From the NCBI GenBank assembly GCA_029248845.1, contig JAQWIO010000109.1, positions 1 through 5,112 of the forward strand: DNA of 5,112 nucleotides. The letters run 5' to 3'. The position numbers and the translations under genes are program-made. This document shows positions 1-5,112 of the stretch, in pieces. The stretch's first letter is position 1. Each line of letters opens with the position of its first letter. The notes below the pieces were generated by a model, which worked only from the letters and a program-made list of their open reading frames with translations, searched no databases and had not been told where the DNA came from. Source of the DNA: Polaribacter sp. (GTDB taxonomy: Bacteria; Bacteroidota; Bacteroidia; Flavobacteriales; Flavobacteriaceae).

Positions 1-735
1 TTTAGTTGTTTGTTGAAAAGCAGAGTATGTATCATATTTAAAAGTTGCTTTTTTATTTTTCTTACCAATTTTAGTAGTTACTAAAACAACACCATTGGCT
101 CCTTTGATACCGTAAATTGCTGCTTGTGCATCCTTTAACACAGTAATAGAATCAATATCGTTGGGATTAACACTGTTTAAGTCTCCTTCATAACCATCTA
201 CAATTGTTAAAGGTTGGTTCTGAGTATTTGAACTCACCCCTCTAATTAAGATGTTTACCTTTGCACCTGGCGCACCTGATGAAAGATTTACCGCTACACC
301 TGACGTTGTACCTTGTAATGCAGTAGTTGCATCTATAGGCTTTAAAACGTCTAAGGTTTCTTGACCAACGATAGATACAGAACCCGTAACATCTTTTCTT
401 TTCTGTGTCCCATAACCAACAACAATAATCTCATCAAGAGACTCTGCAGACTCTTCTAAAGATACATTGATAGACTGTTGATTAACAACTACTTCTTTTT
501 GGGCATATCCCAAATAATTAAATACTAGTATTGCTCCTGTTTCGACTTCTGAAAGACTAAAAAGTCCATCAAAATCTGTTTCTGTACCAAGAGTTGTACC
601 TTTAATAATTATACTTACTCCAGGTAGTGTGTCACCTGTTTTGGCATCTTTAACAACACCTCTTACATTAATGGTTTGTGCACTTGTGCAAAAAACCACG
701 AATAAGAGGAGTAATAATGTTATGTTTTTTCTCAT
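1..735 (-). CDS. SusC/RagA-family TonB-dependent outer-membrane receptor, N-terminal part (3' end outside window)
   Basis: The reading frame stays open from an ATG at 735 to the left edge (245 codons); SusC proteins are usually about 1000 residues, so the barrel is missing. Residues 1-19 form a signal peptide (MRKN, then a Leu/Val-rich core, cut before Gln20 at TSA|Q). Residues about 22-95 are a CarboxypepD_reg-like domain (VRGVVKDAKTGDTLPGVS, later FNYLGY). Next comes the family signature LDEIIVVGYGTQKRKDVTGS (100-119), then the plug domain: ALQGTTSGVAV (139-149), ILIRGVSS (162-169), LTIVDGY (176-182) and LKDAQAAIYGIKGANGVVLV (200-219). By family knowledge, such receptors pair with a SusD lipoprotein to import oligosaccharides or peptides across the outer membrane using TonB energy. 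The substrate is not deducible. The gene follows a sensor-regulator on the same strand after 209 bp, so it is probably its target. No Shine-Dalgarno sequence is visible. The family call is firm; membership in a polysaccharide utilisation locus is inferred. Confidence 0.95.
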   Translation of the reverse strand, partial: MRKNITLLLLLFVVFCTSAQTINVRGVVKDAKTGDTLPGVSIIIKGTTLGTETDFDGLFSLSEVETGAILVFNYLGYAQKEVVVNQQSINVSLEESAESLDEIIVVGYGTQKRKDVTGSVSIVGQETLDVLKPIDATTALQGTTSGVAVNLSSGAPGAKVNILIRGVSSNTQNQPLTIVDGYEGDLNSVNPNDIDSITVLKDAQAAIYGIKGANGVVLVTTKIGKKNKKATFKYDTYSAFQQTTK

Positions 736-861
736 GAAATTAGGTTATTTAATATTCGTAATAAAACTACTTTAAAAAATTAATAAAAAAGGAAAAATAA
801 CCACTACAAAAAGCATACATCGTAAAATAAAAGGATAAAAATTACGAATCGTTTATAAAAC

Positions 862-877
862 TTGACAAATAAGTCAA
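862..877. promoter_or_regulatory. Dyad TTGAC-N6-GTCAA, candidate operator upstream of susC
   Basis: A perfect inverted repeat with 5-bp arms (862-866 and 873-877) around a 6-bp AT spacer lies about 127 bp upstream of the susC start, in the gap after the regulator gene. A dimeric LuxR-type HTH protein would bind such a dyad, and the gene for one is adjacent. The arms are short and the region AT-rich, so this is only a candidate. No clear Bacteroidota promoter (TAnnTTTG) is seen on the minus strand in this gap. Confidence 0.3.
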
Positions 878-913
878 CAATAAATATATTAATTAAACAT
901 GTTGTTGTAGTAA

Positions 914-929
914 TGTTAAGGTAATAACA
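914..929. promoter_or_regulatory. Dyad TGTTA-N6-TAACA in regulator-susC gap
   Basis: A second inverted repeat has the same geometry (5-bp arms, 6-bp spacer) as the one at 862-877 and is offset from it by 52 bp, roughly five helical turns. The half-site sequence differs from the first dyad. It lies 16 bp beyond the stop codon of the regulator gene. It could be a regulatory site or chance in AT-rich DNA; as a terminator hairpin it would be very weak and has no T-tract. Confidence 0.2.
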
Positions 930-944
930 AGCAATATTTAGTAA

Positions 945-3737
945 TTAAATTTCTAAAATATAACTCGTCAAGTTAGAATCGTGAGGTAATTCCATTTTCT
1001 TTCTTAAACGATACCTCTTAACCTCTACACTCCTTGGAGATATATTGAGAAGAGGTGCGATTTCTTTGGAAGACAAATTTAATCTAAGATAGGCACAGAG
1101 TCTTAAATCGTTGGGTGTTAAGCTTTGGTGCTTCTCTTTCACCTTTTTAAGAAAATTTTTATCTGCGTTGTTAAATGCTTCCTGAAACATTTTCCAATCA
1201 TCTGAATTGTTTAAATTCTTATCTATTATCCTCACAACTTTAGAAACGTTCTTATCTCCACCGTTGATCAATTCAGTTTTTATTGCATTTAAAAAATCAT
1301 TTTTCTTAATAATATTCATTGTAGAAGTAGCAAGTTCCCTATTCTTGCTTTCTATGTCATTTCTTAACTTATCATTATTTAATTTTATGATTTGCTGTGA
1401 ACTCTCTAGTTCTTTGAGTTCTGATTCCTTTTTAGTTTTTTCTAACAATTCTTCTCTTTGCTTTCTGTAATACCTCTTTGAAACAATGTGAACAGAATAA
1501 AATGCTAATAAAAAAGAGAGCATATATATGGTTAATAGCAAATTAGACAAATACCATGGACGATTTATAACAAAATCAAAAGAAGCTTCACTATAACTTG
1601 GTACACCTCCAACAAAAGCTCTTACCTTAAATGTATAGGAACCATAAGAAATGTTTTCAAACAATACAGAGTTAGCACTAGAAAGAGAACTCCATTGCTT
1701 GCTTTGCCCAACTAATATGTATTGATACTTTGTACTTTTAATTTTATTATAATTAGGAACACTGTAAAAAAATTCAAAATTATTTTCATTAGATAAGAAT
1801 TCATTTTTCGATGATAAATTCACCTTTGTTTTGGGTTTGTCTAAAATAAAATTATTAATTTCATTAATATTTACATCAAAACCTTTAACGTCATTTAACT
1901 GGTTTAAATTTATAGCTATATAACCGTTTGAAGTTCCTATAAGATATCTTTGATCCTCTATATGAATAATGTTTTCATAACCAAATGTTGCCTTGGGAAT
2001 CGAAGCAGAAATTGGTATACTTTTTATAATTGGTTTATTACTCAATTTCCCTGGTGTTAAATATCTAATATTTTCTTTTGAAAAAGACCAAAGAATATTG
2101 TTAGACTTATCAAACGCAAGTTCTCCTGATATAAAATCATCTTCAGTTATTAGTTGACTATAAATACTGTCTCTTTTAAAAATTTCATTTTTTTTATCAT
2201 ATAAGAAAATACCGTTCTTACTAGAATATAGTATTTTGTCTTGATAAGAGATTAATGAAGAATGAAGCCCTTTTGCAAGAGAATTTTCTTTACTTAGATG
2301 TATTACTTTTGTAAGATTATCGTCTAGAGTAAGTTTAAATACTCCTTTATACTCATGATTTACAAAGAAATTATTAGTGCCAGCCTTTACAAAATATTTA
2401 CTAGAAGTATTAAAGCCATCAATTTTATTTCTCAAACTCCAAATGTTATTCTTTTTTTTCAGCACGTATAATCCATCATAACAACCTTGAATAATAGTAT
2501 TTTTATTTATTTTTTTTAATTTCCATGTACCTTGTTTATTAAAAATTAAATTGGATGTATTTTTATCTATTAAAAAAGTTCCGGAAGTATGACCACAAAA
2601 TAATTGATTATCTATTATTGACAAACTCCATACTTGTCCTTGGGTATTTTTTATAAGTTGAAAATTATCTTTTGAATCTATTTCCCTGTAAAACAATCCT
2701 TGATTAGTACCTAAATACAAATTATTATCATAAACAATTGAGGTATAAATTGTGCCAATAAAATCTCTTTTTTTGTTATAAATTTTGAAGGGCGACCTGG
2801 TATTTATGGTATTTATCCCATTATCTAATCCTAACCATACATTACTTTCCACATCTTCAAAAACAGAAAGAATTGTATTGTTATTTAAACCAGAACTTTG
2901 TGTGATTTGATAATTAAATTTACCATTACTTTCCAAATAAATAAATCCATCTGAAATAGTACCTAATGCAAATTCTTTGTTTCTTAAACGTTTTGCATTA
3001 TAAATAATCACATTTTTCAATAGATCATCAGAAGGTGTTTTCCACTTCATAAGTTTGTTTTTGCTCAAATAGAAAAAACCTGATTTTTGAGTTAAAAAAT
3101 ATAGTTTATTATCTTTTTCAAACATTTCAACAATGATATTGTCTTTTAATATTTGATGCTCTGAAATTAATTTTGGAATGCCATTTTCAATTTTAAAAAC
3201 TCCTTTATTTCCCTCCTGAAAATAAATAACTCCATTGACTTTAGATAATTTATGAAGTTTAAAATCAGATTCAATAATTTTAAATTTATTTGATTCTAAA
3301 TTGTATAGATATATTCTTTCTAAAGATTTAAAAAGCACCCAACCATCAATTTCTATAATATTCCAAATCTGCTCATCTTCTAACATTTGAATATTAAATT
3401 TCGCTGTAATAGAAGTATACTGTAACTTACCAAAATCATTTTTGTTCCAATACCCAAAATCCATATAAGAGCCTGTGTAGATTTTGTCCTCTAACACCAT
3501 TACAGATCTCATAATTGTTTCGTTCGGAGTTGGATATAAATGCCAACTTGCTCCATTAAATTCCATTAAACCTTTATTATTAGCAACATAAATAAATTTA
3601 TTTTCTGATTGGGATATTGACCAATTTTGATTCTCTGCTTTATAATCTTTGGGTGAAAAAGTATTAATAGGGGGAAGTTCTTGTGCAGAAATCAGAGAAG
3701 AAATAAGAAAAACACAGAAAAAAATAATATGTTTCAT
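945..3737 (-). CDS. Membrane-anchored one-piece sensor-regulator: beta-propeller, Y_Y_Y domain, LuxR-type HTH
   Basis: The protein has 930 residues and is complete. Residues 1-18 are a signal peptide (cut at ISA|Q). Residues about 25-640 look like WD/Reg_prop-type propeller blades; the clearest is SVFEDVESNVWLGLDNGI (291-308), and similar strands such as YLGTNQGLF and LIGTSNGYI recur. Residues about 650-725 form a Y_Y_Y domain (Y671, Y673, W682, then YGSYTFKVRA at 698-707). One transmembrane helix spans about 728-752, a charged coiled coil about 757-815, and a C-terminal helix-turn-helix about 871-915 (SLTPNDLRLCAYLRL, SSKEIAPLLNIS, RSVEVKRYRLRKKM). No histidine-kinase or receiver domain is present, so this is not a hybrid two-component protein. 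The inferred mechanism is that a ligand binds the periplasmic propeller and the signal passes through the helix and coil to the DNA-binding domain. Its place upstream of susC suggests local control of that operon. The ligand is unknown. The start at 3737 gives a good signal peptide; no Shine-Dalgarno sequence is seen. Confidence 0.9.
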   Translation of the reverse strand: MKHIIFFCVFLISSLISAQELPPINTFSPKDYKAENQNWSISQSENKFIYVANNKGLMEFNGASWHLYPTPNETIMRSVMVLEDKIYTGSYMDFGYWNKNDFGKLQYTSITAKFNIQMLEDEQIWNIIEIDGWVLFKSLERIYLYNLESNKFKIIESDFKLHKLSKVNGVIYFQEGNKGVFKIENGIPKLISEHQILKDNIIVEMFEKDNKLYFLTQKSGFFYLSKNKLMKWKTPSDDLLKNVIIYNAKRLRNKEFALGTISDGFIYLESNGKFNYQITQSSGLNNNTILSVFEDVESNVWLGLDNGINTINTRSPFKIYNKKRDFIGTIYTSIVYDNNLYLGTNQGLFYREIDSKDNFQLIKNTQGQVWSLSIIDNQLFCGHTSGTFLIDKNTSNLIFNKQGTWKLKKINKNTIIQGCYDGLYVLKKKNNIWSLRNKIDGFNTSSKYFVKAGTNNFFVNHEYKGVFKLTLDDNLTKVIHLSKENSLAKGLHSSLISYQDKILYSSKNGIFLYDKKNEIFKRDSIYSQLITEDDFISGELAFDKSNNILWSFSKENIRYLTPGKLSNKPIIKSIPISASIPKATFGYENIIHIEDQRYLIGTSNGYIAINLNQLNDVKGFDVNINEINNFILDKPKTKVNLSSKNEFLSNENNFEFFYSVPNYNKIKSTKYQYILVGQSKQWSSLSSANSVLFENISYGSYTFKVRAFVGGVPSYSEASFDFVINRPWYLSNLLLTIYMLSFLLAFYSVHIVSKRYYRKQREELLEKTKKESELKELESSQQIIKLNNDKLRNDIESKNRELATSTMNIIKKNDFLNAIKTELINGGDKNVSKVVRIIDKNLNNSDDWKMFQEAFNNADKNFLKKVKEKHQSLTPNDLRLCAYLRLNLSSKEIAPLLNISPRSVEVKRYRLRKKMELPHDSNLTSYILEI

Positions 3738-3826
3738 ATGATATGTTAGGTTGTTTGGTTCACAATGTACGTAAAATATGACAGAATAGATTTATTTGTA
3801 TTGAAGTTGTATAGGTTAAAATGAAA

Positions 3827-3834
3827 CAAAAATA
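3827..3834 (-). promoter_or_regulatory. Candidate -7 element TATTTTTG for the regulator gene
   Basis: Read on the minus strand, this octamer matches the Bacteroidota -7 consensus TAnnTTTG. It would place transcription start about 80-85 nt upstream of the regulator's ATG at 3737. No TTG is found at the expected -33 position, so support is partial and a chance match in AT-rich DNA is possible. Confidence 0.25.
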
Positions 3835-3865
3835 AAACACAACACTAAATAAAATTAAAAATATC

Positions 3866-3901
3866 TTTATTAAATTTATTAAATTTATTAACTTTATTAA
3901 A
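3866..3901. repeat. Four tandem copies of 9-bp unit TTTATTAAA
   Basis: Units lie at 3866-3874, 3875-3883, 3884-3892 and 3893-3901; all are identical except that the third ends in C. The array ends 13 bp before the ATG of the 62-residue membrane-protein gene, so it lies in that gene's promoter or 5' leader. A further copy of the same 9-mer at 3921-3929 lies inside the gene, where it encodes Phe-Ile-Lys. Short perfect tandem repeats can change copy number by slipped-strand replication, which here would alter spacing upstream of the start. Confidence 0.85.
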
Positions 3902-3914
3902 ATTAAATCAATTT

Positions 3915-4103
3915 ATGAATTTTATTAAAAAACTAGGTTCCGGTAACTTTTTAATGTTATTATTATGTGTTCTGATTATTTTCCTGGCAGAATACCTGTT
4001 TTTAACTGGAGAAAAATTACATGGAATTTTTCTTGGGCTTTGGGCTCCAACTTTATTAGGTTTAATGATTTATATCAAACTAGTAAAGGATGAGCGTAAA
4101 TAA
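3915..4103 (+). CDS. Small two-helix membrane protein of unknown function
   Basis: The protein has 62 residues and is not recognised as a named family. It has a short basic N-terminus (MNFIKKLGSGN), a hydrophobic helix at about 12-31, a short polar turn (TGEKLHG, 32-38), a second helix at about 39-57 with a Trp-Ala-Pro inside it, and a charged tail (KLVKDERK). The basic residues at both ends predict both termini in the cytoplasm and a helical hairpin in the inner membrane. The residue make-up and hairpin pattern look like a real protein and not a random frame. Its end overlaps the next small gene by 14 nt, so the two are probably cotranscribed. It is divergent from the regulator and convergent with holA. 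No Shine-Dalgarno sequence precedes the ATG; a 9-bp tandem array lies just upstream. Confidence 0.75.
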   Translation: MNFIKKLGSGNFLMLLLCVLIIFLAEYLFLTGEKLHGIFLGLWAPTLLGLMIYIKLVKDERK

Positions 4104-4197
4104 TATTATATTATATTTTTCTGTATTCGTAGCAATCTGCGTTATATTTTGGGCATTTTATATGATCAATGAATTTAATAAAATAAGTAAAAATTAA
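4090..4197 (+). CDS. 35-residue single-helix membrane protein, overlapping the preceding gene
   Basis: ATG at 4090 to TAA at 4195-4197 encodes 35 residues: MSVNNIILYFSVFVAICVIF followed by WAFYMINEFNKISKN. Residues about 5-26 form one transmembrane helix rich in aromatic residues, with a short polar, weakly basic C-terminus. It starts inside the last codons of the 62-residue gene in the +1 frame (14-nt overlap), typical of translational coupling; AAAGG lies directly before the ATG, which is too close for ideal ribosome binding. The size and single helix resemble small accessory subunits of membrane complexes, but I do not recognise the family and that role is only a guess. The last residues and the stop codon lie in a 30-bp perfect palindrome. 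It could also be a chance frame, but overlap, hydrophobic pattern and end at a terminator-like site favour a real gene. Confidence 0.55.
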   Translation: MSVNNIILYFSVFVAICVIFWAFYMINEFNKISKN

Positions 4198-4210
4198 TTT
4201 TTACTTATTT
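4181..4210. terminator. Perfect 30-bp palindrome, probable bidirectional terminator between convergent genes
   Basis: Positions 4181-4210 equal their own reverse complement. As RNA this gives a 13-bp stem (4181-4193 with 4198-4210) with a TTAA loop holding the end of the 35-codon gene's stop signal. The stem has only one G-C and one C-G pair, and the T5 run sits in the 3' arm instead of after the hairpin, so it is an atypical intrinsic terminator. Its place between the plus-strand small genes and the minus-strand holA (stop 48 bp away) suits two-way termination. A palindromic protein-binding site is the alternative. Confidence 0.5.
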
Positions 4211-4257
4211 AAATAATATCTTGTAAAGTTCAATATAAATTATAGAATCAATCCCTT

Positions 4258-5112
4258 TTAATGTAATATTTTAAATAGTAGTTCTTTTAGTATGTCTTTG
4301 TGTGATTGACTTGCTCCTACTCCTTTACTTTTAACATCTGCATCTCTTAAAGTAGCAATTACTTTAGCAACTTTTCGCATAGGATAATTTCTGGCAGCTA
4401 AAAAATACTCATCAATAAAATAGGGGTTAACACCTAAAGATTTAGCAACAGCCCTTTTAGACTTATCTTGTAAACCATGAAATAACAAAAGTTGTGTGAA
4501 AAAGCTATTTAATAAAGAGATTGTCATTACCAAAGGATTATTTTTCGAGTTTTCTGAAAAATAATTAATAATTCTGTTCGCTTTAACGAGGTTCTTTTCT
4601 CCCAATGCTTTTCTTAATTCAAAATTATTAAAATCTTTAGATATACCAATATTCTCTTCTATATGTTTATCATTAATAATTGTGTCCTCTGGAAGAATGA
4701 GCACTAATTTATCTAACTCGTTTGAAATTTTACTAAGATCAGATCCTAAAAATTCTACCAACATTTGAGATGCTTTTGGTTCTATTTTATATTTTCTTCC
4801 ACTTAAAACTCTTCGAATCCAATCTGAAACTTGATTTTCATATAACTTTTTACTATCGAAAATCAAACCAGATTTGGAAATTGCCTTATATAATTTTTTA
4901 CGCTTATCGAGTTTCTTATATTTGTAATTTAAAACTAGAACTGTTGACGATTGTGGATGTTCAGCATACGCCACTAACTTTTCAATATTTCTACTTAAAT
5001 CTTGAGCCTCTTTAACAATGAGAACCTGCCTTTCAGCCATCATTGGGTAGCGTTTAGCTGAAGAAACAATATCCTCTATAGTTGTATCTCTACCATACAT
5101 AACCTGCTGATT
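4258..5112 (-). CDS. holA: DNA polymerase III delta subunit, C-terminal 284 residues (N-terminus outside window)
   Basis: The frame runs from TAA at 4258-4260 to the right edge with no stop; the codons before the first Met (5100) read Asn-Gln-Gln-Val, which continues the family sequence, so that Met is internal. The usual length is about 330-340 residues, so roughly 50 are missing, including the start of the AAA+-like domain. Numbering from the Met at 5100: RYPMMAERQVLIVKEAQDL (17-35) matches the delta domain I core; LVLNYKYKKLDKRKKLYKAI (55-74) follows; domain II includes VSDWIRRVL (91-99) and LGSDLSKISNELDKLVLI (118-135); domain III ends with GASQSHKDILKELLFKI. Delta is the clamp-loader subunit that opens the beta sliding clamp during chromosome replication; it lacks ATPase activity itself. 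It is an ordinary housekeeping gene, convergent with the small membrane-protein pair. Nothing suggests damage or transfer. Confidence 0.93.
   Translation of the reverse strand, partial: NQQVMYGRDTTIEDIVSSAKRYPMMAERQVLIVKEAQDLSRNIEKLVAYAEHPQSSTVLVLNYKYKKLDKRKKLYKAISKSGLIFDSKKLYENQVSDWIRRVLSGRKYKIEPKASQMLVEFLGSDLSKISNELDKLVLILPEDTIINDKHIEENIGISKDFNNFELRKALGEKNLVKANRIINYFSENSKNNPLVMTISLLNSFFTQLLLFHGLQDKSKRAVAKSLGVNPYFIDEYFLAARNYPMRKVAKVIATLRDADVKSKGVGASQSHKDILKELLFKILH

Noticed and set aside
736..861. A consensus Bacteroidota promoter for susC
   Set aside because: No TAnnTTTG with a TTG at suitable distance was found on the minus strand; near matches such as TATGCTTTTTG have the wrong spacing.
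1207..1470. Plus-strand frame of 87 codons
   Set aside because: It is antisense to the coiled-coil and linker region of the regulator, whose domain match on the minus strand is clear; its Leu/Phe/Ser-rich translation is what antisense Lys/Glu/Asn codons give.
945..3737. Hybrid two-component histidine kinase
   Set aside because: After the transmembrane helix only about 180 residues remain, made of coiled coil and HTH; there is no room for, or motif of, a kinase or receiver domain.
4770..5015. Plus-strand frame of 81 codons
   Set aside because: It lies wholly antisense to the well-conserved holA coding region and has no recognisable features of its own.
4258..5100. Taking the Met codon at 5100 as the holA start
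   Set aside because: The frame remains open to the window edge, the preceding residues fit the family, and delta subunits are about 50 residues longer; this Met is internal.

Overview
The window looks like a chromosomal piece of a marine-type Flavobacteriia genome (Bacteroidota). The DNA is very AT-rich. It carries a SusC/RagA-type TonB-dependent receptor and a Bacteroidota-style one-piece periplasmic sensor/HTH regulator. Predicted starts mostly lack a Shine-Dalgarno sequence, which is usual in this phylum. The genus cannot be fixed from the sequence.

Layout: (1) 1-735, minus strand: the first 245 residues of a SusC-like outer-membrane receptor, running off the left edge. (2) 736-944: a 209-bp gap with two small dyads that could be operator sites for susC. 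(3) 945-3737, minus strand: a complete 930-residue membrane-anchored regulator with signal peptide, beta-propeller sensor, Y_Y_Y domain, one transmembrane helix, coiled coil and LuxR-type HTH. (4) 3738-3914: a divergent intergenic region with a candidate promoter for the regulator and four tandem copies of a 9-bp unit. (5) 3915-4103 and 4090-4197, plus strand: two overlapping small membrane-protein genes, the second only 35 codons long. (6) 4181-4210: a perfect 30-bp palindrome across the stop codon of the 35-codon gene, between convergent genes and probably a two-way terminator. (7) 4258-5112, minus strand: most of holA (DNA polymerase III delta subunit), whose N-terminus lies beyond the right edge.

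How it fits together: the regulator lies directly upstream of susC on the same strand. This is the usual arrangement at the edge of a polysaccharide- or nutrient-uptake locus: the propeller senses a ligand in the periplasm and the cytoplasmic HTH switches on the susC(D) operon. The substrate cannot be read from this window, because susD and any enzymes would lie to the left. The small membrane-protein pair and holA appear to be a separate neighbourhood; holA is a housekeeping replication gene. The least explained parts are the small-gene pair, the 9-bp tandem array in front of it, and the palindrome at its end. I see no RNA gene, CRISPR array or insertion sequence, and no clear evidence of a wholly new system.
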